Positions 8,857 to 20,868 are shown, counted from the first letter of the stretch. The stretch is 64,000 bases of DNA from Actinomycetota bacterium (GCA_021324045.1 JAJPJV010000015.1:18749-82748), one strand, 5' to 3'. Notes: generated by a model not told the origin, from the sequence alone. Numbers and translations are program-made.

Positions 8857-9866
8857 GCGGGGAGGCGGCCGTGGATGCAGCTCGCGGCGCCCATGGCGTC
8901 AACGGGATCGTGGTGGTGGACAAAGAAGCCGGTTGGACCTCCCACGACGTCGTGGCTCGGTGTCGACAGATCTTCGGACAGCGGCGGGTGGGCCACGGTG
9001 GAACGCTCGATCCGGACGCCACCGGCGTCCTGGTTGTCGCCTTGGGATCGGCGACGCGCCTGCTGCGGTTCATGGCCTCCTTGCACAAGGTCTATCGCGC
9101 CGAGATCGTGCTGGGCTCCACGACCTCGACACTCGATCGGTCGGGGGTGACCATCGAACACTGGGACATGTCCGGCATCACCCTTGCCGATGTCCGCAAG
9201 GCTGCGGCGCGCTTCGTCGGGGAGATCGATCAGGTTCCTCCCATGGTCTCGGCCCTCAAAGTCGGCGGTCAACCGTTGCATCGGCTCGCCCGTCAGGGGC
9301 TCGAGGTGCCGAGGGCTCCTCGCCGGGTGGTGGTCTACCGCTTCGAGATCCTGGGCCATGCAGGGGAGTGCGGGGTCTTCGAGGCGGAGATCGAGTGCTC
9401 GTCGGGGACCTACGTCCGGGCGCTCGCCGATGATCTCGGACGGGCGCTCGGCGGTGGTGCGCACCTCGGATGGCTCCGTCGCACCGCAGTCGGAAGGTTC
9501 GGTGAAGCGCAGGCCTGGCGGCTCGGTGCGCTCGCGGAGGCCGTCGCGAGGCTGGATGCGGGACAGGAGCGGTCGTCACTCGATGGCGTCCAGCCCTCCG
9601 ATGGGCTGCGGTCGGCCAGGGGCGCCGGACCGAGCTCGAGCCCCGAGGCTTTGGTGCTCCCGCCGTTGGATGCGGTGGCGCACCTCCCGCAGCTGCCGGT
9701 GGAGCCCGGCCTTCGTGCTCGCATCGCTCACGGTGCGTTGCTCGATCGTGCAGCCGTCCGGGCGGACGGAGCGGGTCCCTGGGCACTGGTCGCCGATGGT
9801 CGGCTCGTCGCGGTCTACGAGGCCGCTGCGGAGAACCGCCTGCGGCCCGCGGTCGTGCTGGCGTGA
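8853..9866 (+). CDS. truB: tRNA pseudouridine-55 synthase TruB
   Basis: Makes pseudouridine 55 in the T-loop of tRNAs. The 337-aa product begins with GIVVVDKEAGWTSHDVV and carries the catalytic aspartate in GGTLDPDATGVL. CSSGTYVRALADDLG is the second TruB landmark. A C-terminal PUA-like domain is present, separated by a Ser/Gly-rich insertion at about residues 230-260. The GTG start overlaps rbfA, indicating coupling. Confidence 0.95.
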   Translation: MSGEAAVDAARGAHGVNGIVVVDKEAGWTSHDVVARCRQIFGQRRVGHGGTLDPDATGVLVVALGSATRLLRFMASLHKVYRAEIVLGSTTSTLDRSGVTIEHWDMSGITLADVRKAAARFVGEIDQVPPMVSALKVGGQPLHRLARQGLEVPRAPRRVVVYRFEILGHAGECGVFEAEIECSSGTYVRALADDLGRALGGGAHLGWLRRTAVGRFGEAQAWRLGALAEAVARLDAGQERSSLDGVQPSDGLRSARGAGPSSSPEALVLPPLDAVAHLPQLPVEPGLRARIAHGALLDRAAVRADGAGPWALVADGRLVAVYEAAAENRLRPAVVLA

Positions 9867-9894
9867 GACTCGACGAAACTAACCTCGTTCCCTG

Positions 9895-10860
9895 GTGAAG
9901 GTCGTCAGCCTGGAGGACTCCGAACAACCGACCCGGGGATCGGCGGTGACCATCGGCGCCTACGACGGCGTTCACCTCGGTCACCGCCAGCTGATTGCCC
10001 AGCTCCGGAGGCTTGCCGGCGAACGAAACCTCGTCTCGGTCGTCGTCACCTTCGATCGCCATCCGGCAACGGTCCTCCGACCTGGCTCTGCACCTCCGCT
10101 GCTGACGGATCTCGACCAGAAGCTCGAGCTGCTCGAGCACTGCGGGGTCGACGAGGTCCTCGTCATCCACTTCGACCGGGCCCGTTCAGAGGAGTCCGCC
10201 GAGGACTTCGTCAACGAAGTGCTCGTTCGGCGTCTCAACGCTCGGCTCGTCGTCGTGGGGGAGAACTTTCATTTCGGACACGACCGCCGCGGCGACGTGG
10301 CTCTCCTCGAGGCAATGGGAGGATCCCTGGGCTTCGAAGTGATCAGCTTGGAGATGGTCGACGTGGAGGGCCACGGTGCGGTGTCTTCGACCGTCGTCCG
10401 GCGGCTGATCGCCGCAGGGGACGTCGCCGGTGCGGCGCGGCTCCTTGGCCGCGCCCACGAGGTGCGGGGGGTCGTGGTCTCCGGCGATCGACGCGGCTCG
10501 AGGGTGCTGGGCTTCCCCACGGCCAACGTGGCGGTGGATGCCTCGATCGCGCTGCCTGCCGAAGGTGTGTACGCAGGGTGGTATGTCCGCGCCGGTACCG
10601 GGCCGTTCTCCCAGGCAACGCTGCATCCGGCAGCCATCTCGGTTGGCCGGAGGCCCACCTTCTACCGGGATCGTCCCGACGCGCAACTCGTGCTCGAAGC
10701 CCATCTCTTGGACTTCGACGACGAGCTCTACGGAGAGCGAGCGGGAGTGCGCTTCGAGGCGTGGCTGCATCCCCAGCGAGAGTTCGCCCAGGTCGACGAG
10801 CTGGTCGAGCAGATGCGCATCGACGTCGCGGCCGCGCGGGCCACCGTCGAGGCGACCTAG
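9895..10860 (+). CDS. ribF: Bifunctional riboflavin kinase / FAD synthetase
   Basis: Converts riboflavin to FMN and then FAD. The N-terminal nucleotidyltransferase half has TIGAYDGVHLGHRQLI (HxGH-like) and VVVGENFHFGHDRRGD. The C-terminal kinase half has GSRVLGFPTANVAV (the PTAN motif) and SVGRRPTFY. Length 321 aa is standard. GTG 9895 follows TAACCT (9880-9885) by 9 nt, so it may be read from a leaderless transcript, although it also lies just 28 nt behind truB. Confidence 0.95.
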   Translation: MKVVSLEDSEQPTRGSAVTIGAYDGVHLGHRQLIAQLRRLAGERNLVSVVVTFDRHPATVLRPGSAPPLLTDLDQKLELLEHCGVDEVLVIHFDRARSEESAEDFVNEVLVRRLNARLVVVGENFHFGHDRRGDVALLEAMGGSLGFEVISLEMVDVEGHGAVSSTVVRRLIAAGDVAGAARLLGRAHEVRGVVVSGDRRGSRVLGFPTANVAVDASIALPAEGVYAGWYVRAGTGPFSQATLHPAAISVGRRPTFYRDRPDAQLVLEAHLLDFDDELYGERAGVRFEAWLHPQREFAQVDELVEQMRIDVAAARATVEAT

Positions 10861-10966
10861 CGAGCCATGCCTCGCTACCCGGTGGCCTTGCGCTTCGACC
10901 GATCGCTCCGGGGCGACGGCTCGCGGGTGGTCCGCCCGTTGTGGGGGGTCGCGCGCTGGAGAGTGG

Positions 10967-11023
10967 TAGCGTAAGGGGGACGGAACTGTGGTTGCCGGTC
11001 GGATCGGCAGGTAAGGGCCTGCC
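10967..11023 (+). promoter_or_regulatory. Candidate rpsO promoter -10 and leader hairpin
   Basis: TAGCGT (10967-10972) is a plausible -10 about 100 nt before rpsO. In the resulting leader, GGCAGG (11006-11011) pairs with CCTGCC (11018-11023). Ribosomal protein S15 often controls its own mRNA through leader structure, but no specific S15-binding motif can be claimed here. Confidence 0.4.
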
Positions 11024-11073
11024 CGAATCGGGACCCGCCAGCGTCAGAGGCCGGAAGGTTTCCGCACGACATC

Positions 11074-11331
11074 ATGACCGACAAGCGCCAGATCATCGCT
11101 GAGCACCGGTTGCACGAGACTGATACCGGGTCTCCCGAAGTGCAGATCGCGTTGTTCACCGATCGCATCAATCAGCTGACCGAGCACTTGAAGGTGCACA
11201 AGGGCGATCATCACACCCGGAGAGGGTTGATGAAGCTCATTGGCCGGCGACGTCGGCTGCTCGACTATGTCGCGGCCAACGACGTCGAGCGGTACCGTAC
11301 GATCATCGGACGTCTGGGTATCCGTCGCTGA
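11074..11331 (+). CDS. rpsO: 30S ribosomal protein S15
   Basis: The 85-aa product is a complete S15, a primary 16S rRNA-binding protein of the 30S platform. It contains [34 protein letters not shown] and RRRLLDYV, all diagnostic. ATG 11074 has GGAAGG at 11053-11058, 15 nt upstream, somewhat far. It is followed by pnp, the near-universal rpsO-pnp pairing. Confidence 0.97.
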   Translation: MTDKRQIIAEHRLHETDTGSPEVQIALFTDRINQLTEHLKVHKGDHHTRRGLMKLIGRRRRLLDYVAANDVERYRTIIGRLGIRR

Positions 11332-11390
11332 AACCGAAGGCGCACGTTCCTATTGTTGGGGCGGGCGAAGAGATAGATGGGTACCGGCAA

Positions 11391-11464
11391 CCGGCTGCCA
11401 GTCGCCGGTCACCTCGACGTTGGTAGGTCGTGCCGACCGGAGGTGATCGACGACTGGGAACCGG
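11391..11464 (+). promoter_or_regulatory. Long rpsO-pnp intercistronic hairpin (probable RNase III target)
   Basis: CCAGTCG (11398-11404) pairs with CGACTGG (11451-11457), then after a single mismatch CGGTCACCTC (11406-11415) pairs with GAGGTGATCG (11440-11449, one G-U). CCGG at 11391-11394 can add pairs with CCGG at 11461-11464. A smaller hairpin, GGTCG-TGC-CGACC (11426-11438), sits in the loop. In E. coli and Streptomyces a hairpin in this interval is cut by RNase III and mediates PNPase autoregulation; the same role here is inferred from position and shape. Confidence 0.75.
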
Positions 11465-11493
11465 CCACGGGGACCCACGACACAAGGAGCGCC

Positions 11494-13904
<2,411 letters not shown>

Positions 13905-13908
<4 letters not shown>

Positions 13909-15224
13909 CACAAGGCTTCCTGCCGCCACCGGCTGTCACCGTCGGGGGTCGCACCAGCATCGAGGTCGCGACCCTGCCGTGCGGCATTCGGCTGGTGACC
14001 GAGCGCATGGCCGACGTGCGCTCCGTTGCCATCGGCTTTTGGGTTGGCACGGGATCGCGGGACGAGCCAGTTGCCCACCGCGGGGCGTCCCACTTCCTCG
14101 AGCACCTGCTCTTCAAGGGCACCCCTCGTCGCTCGGCCAGCGCCATCGCCGAGGCGTTCGACGAGGTCGGTGGAGACTCCAACGCCTATACGACCAAGGA
14201 GTACACGGTCTTTTACTGCCGACTGCTCGCTGAGCACGTGATGCTCGCGCTCGACATCCTGAGCGACATCATCTGGGATCCCGCCCTTCGCCCCGACGAT
14301 GTCGATTCGGAACGGTCGGTCATTCTCGACGAGATCCTCATGCACGCCGACGAACCAGCCGACGTCGTGGTGGAGCGATGGAACGCGGCCTTGTTCCCGG
14401 GTCATCCCCTCGGGCGCGACGTGCTCGGGTCTGCAGAGACGGTCGCGGCGCTGACTGCGTCGGAGATCCGGAGCTTTTTCGAGGCTCACTACCGAGCGCG
14501 CAACATCGTGGTCAGTGCGGCCGGCGATTGCGACCACGACGCGCTGGCTCGCGCGATCGAGGAACGGTTCACGGGGCGATCGGACGGGGGGCCGGCGGAG
14601 CGCACGCCACCTGAGCGTGAGCCCGAACCCCTCGTGGTGGTCCGGCGGCCGACCGAGCAGGCCCATCTGGCCCTGGGGGCCCGGTCGGTCTCTCGCTTCG
14701 ACGAGCGCCGGTGGGCGTATGCGGTGCTCAATCACGTCCTTGGCGGCGGGCTGTCCAGCAGGCTCTTCCAGAAGGTGCGCGAGCAGCGGGGCTTGGCGTA
14801 CTCGATCTTCTCAGAGCGTGCGAGCTACGCAGACACAGGATCGATGGGTGTGCTTGCCGGGACTGCCCCCGAGCACATCAACGAGGTCCTCCGGATCATC
14901 TCCGCGGAGATCGAGCTACTTGCCGAAGAGGGGATCAGTGCCCGGGAGTTGGCGATCGCCAAGGGCAACCTGCGGGCCGAGACCCTCCTCGCCAGCGAGG
15001 ACTCCGGCGCCCGGATGAGCCGCATCGGTGCAGCGCTGCTGCTCCACGGCGAGGTGCTCGCGATCGACGAGGTGCTGGCTCGAATCGACGGGGTCGGTCT
15101 CGACGACGTGCGAGAAGCTGCACGAGCGTTCGCAACGACCCCGCGTACGTTGGCCGTGGTCGGGCCCTTCGACGTCGAAGCGTTGGATCTGGCACCGCTC
15201 GGCCTCGTCGGTCACGCGTCGTAA
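13905..15224 (+). CDS. M16 family zinc metallopeptidase
   Basis: A 439-aa pitrilysin/processing-peptidase-like protein of the kind that follows pnp in most actinobacteria. The inverted zinc motif HxxEH is intact in HFLEHLLFKGT, and the third ligand region (SNAYTTKEYTVFY) is present. The second half, with VRRPTEQAHLALG and REQRGLAYSIFS, is the usual non-catalytic repeat. The start is TTG 13905, which overlaps the pnp stop (TTGA), so it is likely coupled. Substrate unknown. Confidence 0.9.
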
Positions 15225-15277
15225 CGTCGCGTTCGGCATCCCGGGTCGGTCGCCACCTCAAAGTAAGGTTGCGAGTC

Positions 15278-16084
15278 GTGCGGGTCGGAGTGGTCGGTGC
15301 TGCAGGCCGCATGGGGCGACAAGTGTGCGAGGCGCTGGCCGCGACCGACGATCTCGAATTGGTGGCGGCGGTCGATCCGGCTGTCGAGGGTGCAGACCTG
15401 CATTCCATCGTCGGCGGCGCGGTGCCCTCGATCCGGGTCGCGAAGGGCCACGGGGCGCTTTCCGATGCGAGAGCTGAGGTCGTGGTGGATTTCAGCCGGG
15501 CCGACGTGGCGGTCCAGACCCTAAAGTGGTGCGCCGCCAACGGGGTGCATGCCGTGGTCGGCACGACCGGGTTGAGCGAGGCAGACCTCGCCTTCGCCGC
15601 GGAGCTCTTCGATGGCGCCGCCTGTAATGCCGTGGTTGCACCGAACTTCGCGATCGGTGCCGCGTTGCTCGTGGCTTTCTGCGAGCTTGCGGCACCGGTC
15701 ATGTCCGGGGTCGAGATCATCGAGCTGCACCATGACCAAAAGCGCGATGCGCCTTCAGGAACGGCCCTGTACACCGCGCAGCGGATTCACGCTGCCCGTG
15801 AACGGGAGGGGAGCGAGCCGCTCCCCTCTGACCCCACGAAGGACCTCGGCCTCGAAGGGGTTCGTGGTGGCGTGGCTCCGGGCGGCGTCCGGATTCACGC
15901 CGTTCGCCTTCCGGGCCTCATCGCGCACCAAGAGGTCGTGTTCGGTGCGCCCGGCCAGAGTTTGTCGATCCGTCACGATTCCTATGACCGCAGCTCGTTC
16001 ATGCCCGGGGTGCTCCTGGCGATCCGGGCCGTCCCCGGGCGGCCGGGTCTGACCATCGGGTTGGGTCCGCTCCTGGGCCTCTGA
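15278..16084 (+). CDS. dapB: 4-hydroxy-tetrahydrodipicolinate reductase
   Basis: Second committed step of lysine/DAP synthesis. The 268 aa start with the Rossmann nucleotide-binding motif VVGAAGRMGRQVCEAL and include VGTTGLSE, APNFAIGAAL and the substrate-binding stretch IELHHDQKRDAPSGTAL with HDQKRDAPSG characteristic of DapB. GTG 15278 is 8 nt behind TAAGGT (15264-15269), a leaderless-type arrangement. AAGG within the same hexamer could alternatively serve as a weak ribosome-binding site. DapA lies 4.8 kb further on. Confidence 0.95.
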   Translation: MRVGVVGAAGRMGRQVCEALAATDDLELVAAVDPAVEGADLHSIVGGAVPSIRVAKGHGALSDARAEVVVDFSRADVAVQTLKWCAANGVHAVVGTTGLSEADLAFAAELFDGAACNAVVAPNFAIGAALLVAFCELAAPVMSGVEIIELHHDQKRDAPSGTALYTAQRIHAAREREGSEPLPSDPTKDLGLEGVRGGVAPGGVRIHAVRLPGLIAHQEVVFGAPGQSLSIRHDSYDRSSFMPGVLLAIRAVPGRPGLTIGLGPLLGL

Positions 16085-16261
16085 GTCCGCGAGCCAGCCC
16101 GCGACGGCCCCGGGAATGGCGGTCTCGACACGATGGAGGCCCCGCCACTGGTCGCGGGCACGGTGCCGGTCGCGCGCGACGCTCGGCGTGAGCCGTCGGC
16201 GCAGGGGAGCAAGGCACGATCCCCGAATCGAGGTTCCGCGCGTGCCGATAATTGCGCGTAC

Positions 16262-18625
16262 ATGCAACCACCATCGACGAGGCGGCCGGTGAGTGTCGCA
16301 CGCCCGGCATCGATCGGCCACCCGAGCGGGCTCGCACTCCTCGTCGCGGTCATCGGAGTGGCTACGGCGGTCGTCTCGGTGACCGGCCAGGGGCCCGGGT
16401 CCCGCGCGGGCGTGCTCGCCGGCACGGCGTTGCTCGTGGTTCCGCTCGTGCTCGCCGGCGTTGCGATCCACCGACCCTCGGCCACCGGTGGGTGGGTGAC
16501 CATCGTCACTGGCAGCGGACTCCTCGTGGCTGCGTGGGCGACGCGAGTGGCAACGGGCGCCTTCGGTCCCGCCGCGCCTGACCACTCGGTTGCCCCCGAT
16601 GTCCTCGCCGTGGTCGGTGAAGCGTTGTTGATGCTGGGCGCGACGTGGCTCGTCCGAGTCCCTGGTGAGCGCGCGCTGTTCGACCCGGACCTGGTGATCG
16701 ATGCAGTGATCGTCGGGCTGGTCGTGTCGAGCGCCGTGTGGGCCTTCGCCATCGGAGCCGCCGGGTGGCCCGCTTCGGTGCCGGTGCTGACGCGTGTCGT
16801 GGAAGTGGCCGTGCCCGCAGCCGATGCCTACATGGTGGCCGTGATCGGGATGGGTCTCGGCCGAGCACTCAGGCGGGCGCCAGCGGGCCAGCTCCTGGTC
16901 GTTTCGTTCCTGATGCTCCTGGGGGCTGACGTCGTTTCTCTCCTCGACGAGATCGGCACGCTGAGGGGCGATCGATTCGTTGCGCTCCCCTATGTGGCTG
17001 CCGCCGTCGCACTGGCCCTGGCTGCCGTGCACCCCGGGATGGCAAGGACGCTTCGCCAGGCTCGCACGATCGGTGCTGGCTCTCCGGGTGGACGCCTGGT
17101 GGTCGCAGCCGGTGCGGCCGCAGTGCTCGTGGCGCTGATCGACGTCGACGGCTCGACGGGCCAACGAGTGGGTGTCGGAGCGATCGCACTCGCCGCGGTC
17201 GTGCTGGCCACCTGGAGGGTGGTGCGGGTGCTGCGCTCGAGCGGGAGCACCAGTGCCAGCCTGGCCCATCTCTCCACCCATGATCCGTTGACCGGCCTAC
17301 CCAACCGAACGATGCTCGAAGACTGGTTGGCAGCACGAGCCGCGCAAGGACGGGGAAGGCCCGCGCCGCTTGCGGTCATCTTCTTGGACATCGATCGCTT
17401 CAAGCTGGTGAACGACACGCTCGGTTATGCCTACGGGGATCGGCTGCTGGTCGCGGTCGGTGAGCGGTTGCAAGCCGCGGTCGGCGGGGCGGGCCTCGTG
17501 GCACGCATCGGCGGTGATGAGTTCGTCGTGGCGATCTCCAAGGTGAAAAGCGTCGAGTCCGCACGTCGCGAGGCTGAGCGCCTTCGGGAGTGCCTCCGGC
17601 CGCGCTTCGCCCTTGGGGACTCCGAGGTCCTCGTCGTTGCAAGCGCTGGAGTGGCGATCAGCGAGAGCGCTTCGTGGAATGGCCTCGCTCGCAACGACCG
17701 GTCAGCCGGTCCTGCCGAGCTGATCAGCGACGCCGACATGGCCATGAACCGGGCCAAGGAAGCCGGTGGGGACACCGTGACCGTCTACGACCCGGCGATG
17801 CGCGAACGGATCGCGGATCGACTTGCCCTCGAGCACGACCTGCGACGTGCGCTCGAGCGCGAGGAGTTCGTGGTGATGTACCAGCCCGTTGTTCGGCTTG
17901 CCGATTCGGCAACCCCAGTCGTCGGGCTCGAAGCGCTGTTGCGGTGGGACCAGCCGACGCGGGGCCTGGTTCCCGCGTCGCTCTTCGTTGCCACCGCCGA
18001 GGCTGCTGGCCTCATGGTCGAGATCGGCGATTGGGTCATTCGTCACGCCTGCCGATCGCTGGTCGCGTTGCGTGCCGGCGGTGTGGCTGAGGACGTGTTC
18101 GTCTCGGTGAACGTTTCGGCGCTTCAGCTGAGGAGCGACTCGTTGCTCTCGAGGGTTCGTGGCGCCCTGGCCGAGAGCGGGCTCGATCCACAGTCGCTGT
18201 GCATCGAGCTCTCGGAGCCGACCTTGCTGTCCAACCCGGCAGAGGGCGCCGCCTTGCTCCTGCGCCTGCGGAGCCTGGGCATCCGGGTCGCCATCGACGA
18301 CTTCGGGACTGGCTACTCGTCCCTTGCCTACCTGCGACAGTTTCCCGTCGACTACGTCAAGATCGAACGCAGCTTCGTCCAGGCCCTCACCGCCGGGGAT
18401 CCTGCAGCCGAGACCTTCGTCGCAGCGATCGCCTCGATGGCCCAAGCGCTCGACGCGGTCACCGTCGCCGAAGGCGTCGAGCACGAGCACCAGGAGCGCT
18501 TCCTGCGTTCGATCGGCGTCGAGCTTGCCCAGGGATACCGCTACGCACGCGCCGTTCCCGAAGATGCCGTGCTCGAGACGATCAGGCGCCTTGCGCCGCG
18601 CAGAGGGCTTCGCTTGCTGACCTGA
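16262..18625 (+). CDS. Membrane GGDEF-EAL protein (cyclic-di-GMP synthase/phosphodiesterase)
   Basis: About 787 aa. Residues ~20-310 contain eight or so hydrophobic segments forming a membrane sensor-like domain. A GGDEF domain follows, starting at THDPLTGLPNRTMLEDW and with the intact active-site loop RIGGDEFVV (~residue 416). An EAL domain then has EALLRWD (~556), DDFGTGYSSLAYL and AEGVEHEHQ. Both catalytic signatures look intact, so it could make and break c-di-GMP. I chose ATG 16262, which lies 9 nt after GATAAT (16247-16252) with no Shine-Dalgarno sequence; the frame is open back to 16133. It converges on the gene at 18696-19598. Confidence 0.88.
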   Translation: MQPPSTRRPVSVARPASIGHPSGLALLVAVIGVATAVVSVTGQGPGSRAGVLAGTALLVVPLVLAGVAIHRPSATGGWVTIVTGSGLLVAAWATRVATGAFGPAAPDHSVAPDVLAVVGEALLMLGATWLVRVPGERALFDPDLVIDAVIVGLVVSSAVWAFAIGAAGWPASVPVLTRVVEVAVPAADAYMVAVIGMGLGRALRRAPAGQLLVVSFLMLLGADVVSLLDEIGTLRGDRFVALPYVAAAVALALAAVHPGMARTLRQARTIGAGSPGGRLVVAAGAAAVLVALIDVDGSTGQRVGVGAIALAAVVLATWRVVRVLRSSGSTSASLAHLSTHDPLTGLPNRTMLEDWLAARAAQGRGRPAPLAVIFLDIDRFKLVNDTLGYAYGDRLLVAVGERLQAAVGGAGLVARIGGDEFVVAISKVKSVESARREAERLRECLRPRFALGDSEVLVVASAGVAISESASWNGLARNDRSAGPAELISDADMAMNRAKEAGGDTVTVYDPAMRERIADRLALEHDLRRALEREEFVVMYQPVVRLADSATPVVGLEALLRWDQPTRGLVPASLFVATAEAAGLMVEIGDWVIRHACRSLVALRAGGVAEDVFVSVNVSALQLRSDSLLSRVRGALAESGLDPQSLCIELSEPTLLSNPAEGAALLLRLRSLGIRVAIDDFGTGYSSLAYLRQFPVDYVKIERSFVQALTAGDPAAETFVAAIASMAQALDAVTVAEGVEHEHQERFLRSIGVELAQGYRYARAVPEDAVLETIRRLAPRRGLRLLT

Positions 18626-18695
18626 CCCCGCCCGGGGAAGCCGCCGATCGGCCATCGGCCCGCCCCCCGCCCCGTGGCGCTGCTTCGGACTCGGG

Positions 18696-19598
18696 TCAGG
18701 TTCGAGCGTGCGTTGTCGGTTGCACCCGGCGTGCGCCAGTGGCCACCGCATCGACGAGTTCTGCAGCGACCGACCAGTCCGGCGGCCGCAGCACGGGATC
18801 GAGTCCTTTCCCGACGGTCATGAGCTCGTGGAGCACCGGATCCCGCTGGGCGAGCCGCGCGTGCCAGCCCTGGAGGTCCATGCAGACCGGAAGGCTCGCT
18901 GGCGATTCGAGGTACCCGCGAGGCTCGACGTCGGGGAACTCCGAGAACGGCCGATGCAGCTTCCACTGGAGCATCCGCAGGACCGGGACGTGCAGGATCG
19001 CCACGGAGGTCGTGAAGCCGCATCGAGCGCCGACGATCGAGATGACCTGGCACAACCCCATCGTGACGAGCCCCTGGAAGGCCGCCGCGCGGTACTCAGG
19101 GGCAATGGCGAGGGTGGCGATGTCCCAGGTCTGGCCGGACTCGTTCGTGCAGCCGGCTGCGCGATAGCGCTCTCGGATCTCTTCGCCCCAGTTGGCCGCG
19201 GCGTCATCGAGGCTCTTCAGACCGGCGGCAGAAGGGAGGATGAGGCGCATCATGGCAGCAGGCACCCGACGGCGGTGGTCCATCACGCACACGAGCACGC
19301 TGGCCGCGCGATAGGGCCCGTACTGAGTCGCCAGGAACGACTCGGGCTCGGCGACCGTCTCAGCGAACACGTTGCGCTCGACATGGAGCGCGAGCTCGGC
19401 TCCCTCGTGCTCGGATGCGAAGAGGTACAGACCCATCGCCTGGGGAGCGTCGACGTCGATCACTTCCTCGGCCAGCCGGTGCAGCGCTGTCAGTGCTGCC
19501 TCCTCGGCCGTCGCGTGCAGCTCCGCCGGCGGCTCACCCCTGCGTCGAGTGGCGAGGGCCGACAGGGCACGCAGCGGGGTGCGCCTGACGTCGTGCAC
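18696..19598 (-). CDS. Acyltransferase-fold (GNAT/N-acyl amino acid synthase-like) protein of unknown function
   Basis: A 300-aa protein whose middle reads like a GNAT-type fold: SVLVCVMDHRRRVPAAMMRL, then TWDIATLAIAPEYRAAAFQG, where a motif like the acetyl-CoA-binding loop would lie, and a later strand with a Trp/His-rich end. I cannot name a substrate. The start is taken as GTG 19598, 8 nt behind TAACTT (19607-19612 on this strand); the frame continues upstream but into sequence opposite the next gene. It is convergent with a GGDEF-EAL gene, and a similar fold opens the fusion protein at 26152-29082. Confidence 0.6.
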   Translation of the reverse strand: MHDVRRTPLRALSALATRRRGEPPAELHATAEEAALTALHRLAEEVIDVDAPQAMGLYLFASEHEGAELALHVERNVFAETVAEPESFLATQYGPYRAASVLVCVMDHRRRVPAAMMRLILPSAAGLKSLDDAAANWGEEIRERYRAAGCTNESGQTWDIATLAIAPEYRAAAFQGLVTMGLCQVISIVGARCGFTTSVAILHVPVLRMLQWKLHRPFSEFPDVEPRGYLESPASLPVCMDLQGWHARLAQRDPVLHELMTVGKGLDPVLRPPDWSVAAELVDAVATGARRVQPTTHART

Positions 19599-19797
19599 GG
19601 GACCAGAAGTTACCGGAGGGCGTCGCGCAAGTGGTGGTTCTGCCGCGCTCGCGGCGCTGCGACGCGATGTGCGTGCGCAACGAGCGCTGGCCGTGGGTTC
19701 GTCACCCCCGAGCGTGGCTCGATGAGCCCACGGTGCTGGGGCTGGCACGATGGCCACGAAGCCGTTGCTGGCACAGCGGCGAAGTAGTCTGGGATCG

Positions 19798-20859
19798 GTG
19801 CCTGACCTCGAAGCCATCCTGTCGACGGTGGGAAGCGAGGAGCCGACAGGGGTCCATCGCGTCAGCAATCCCGCCGTGACGGAGTTCACATGGGACTATC
19901 GCAAGGGCGCCAGGCCCCAGCTCGACGCGCTCTACGAGAAGGCCAAACGCGCGCAGTGGAACGCGCAGACCGATCTGCCCTGGGACACCCCTGTCGATCA
20001 GGAGGCGGTCGTTGCCGCCAATTCGGCTGCGAATCCTCACCTCGATCTCCGCAACAGCGATCTGTCGGGAACGACGTTTCGCCACTGGTCCGACGCCGAT
20101 TGGCTCCGCTTCGGCATCGAGTACCAGAACTGGATGCTCTCGCAGTTCATGCACGGCGAGCAGGGTGCGCTGGTGTGCACTGCGAAGATCGTCGAAACGG
20201 TGCCCTGGATCGATGCGAAGTACTATGCCGCGACGCAGGTGCTCGACGAGGCGCGTCACGTCGAAGTGTTCTCCCGGTACCTCGACGAGAAGCTGTCGGG
20301 CCATTACCCGATCAATGCGCACCTGTCGTCGCTGCTCGACGACATCATCGCTGACCCCCGTTGGGACATCACCTACCTGGGGATGCAGATCATGGTCGAG
20401 GGCCTCGCACTTGCGGCGTTCGGTCTCATCCACCAGACGACGCAAGAGCCCTTGCTAAAGCAGATCGTGCGTTCGATCATGGCCGACGAGGCGCGTCACG
20501 TCGCTTTCGGGGTGTTGAGCCTGGAGGAGTTCTATGCCGGGCTGTCCGCAGCGGAGCTGCGGGAACGCCAGGAGTTCGCCTACGAGGCCGCGGTGCGAAT
20601 GCGGGAGCGCCTCGCCATGCAAGAGGTATGGGAGCGCCTCGAGGTTCCCATCGCTGATGCCATGACCGTCCTGTCGTTGGAGCGCCCCGAGCGGCGCCTC
20701 TTCCACTCGCTGCTGTTCTCCAGGCTCGTTCCGAGCTTGAAGCGCCTCGGATTGCTCGATGCCGCAGATGGCTGGTTGCGGGCACGCTTCACCGAGATGG
20801 GGGTCATCGCGTACGAGTCGGTCGAGGACCCCCTGACCCTCCCGAATACCGGCTGGTAG
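19798..20859 (+). CDS. Ferritin-like diiron protein
   Basis: A 353-aa protein with a four-helix diiron-carboxylate pattern: a Glu in MHGEQGAL, DEARHVEVF, a Glu in MVEGLAL, and ADEARHVAFG. The two DEARH motifs supply the ExxH ligands. Related proteins include AurF-like N-oxygenases and desaturase/R2-like oxidases; the reaction is unknown. GTG 19798 sits 7 nt behind TAGTCT (19785-19790), so the mRNA is probably leaderless. In other actinobacteria this dapB-dapA interval commonly holds thyX, which is not here. Confidence 0.8.
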   Translation: MPDLEAILSTVGSEEPTGVHRVSNPAVTEFTWDYRKGARPQLDALYEKAKRAQWNAQTDLPWDTPVDQEAVVAANSAANPHLDLRNSDLSGTTFRHWSDADWLRFGIEYQNWMLSQFMHGEQGALVCTAKIVETVPWIDAKYYAATQVLDEARHVEVFSRYLDEKLSGHYPINAHLSSLLDDIIADPRWDITYLGMQIMVEGLALAAFGLIHQTTQEPLLKQIVRSIMADEARHVAFGVLSLEEFYAGLSAAELRERQEFAYEAAVRMRERLAMQEVWERLEVPIADAMTVLSLERPERRLFHSLLFSRLVPSLKRLGLLDAADGWLRARFTEMGVIAYESVEDPLTLPNTGW

Positions 20860-20862
20860 CCT
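20833..20862 (+). promoter_or_regulatory. Leaderless promoter of dapA
   Basis: CTGACC (20833-20838), 18 nt, TAGCCT (20857-20862), then 6 nt to the dapA ATG at 20869. The -10 overlaps the TAG stop of the diiron gene. No Shine-Dalgarno sequence precedes dapA, so transcription probably starts at or next to the ATG. Confidence 0.55.
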
Positions 20863-20868
20863 GGCCGC

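Noticed and set aside
11377..11493. 39-residue N-terminal extension of PNPase
   Set aside because: In frame, but this DNA forms the intercistronic hairpin, and a good ribosome-binding site precedes ATG 11494.
18626..18695. Possible terminator between the GGDEF-EAL and acyltransferase genes
   Set aside because: A short CCGAT/ATCGG inverted repeat exists but the stem is only 5 bp and no T-run follows.
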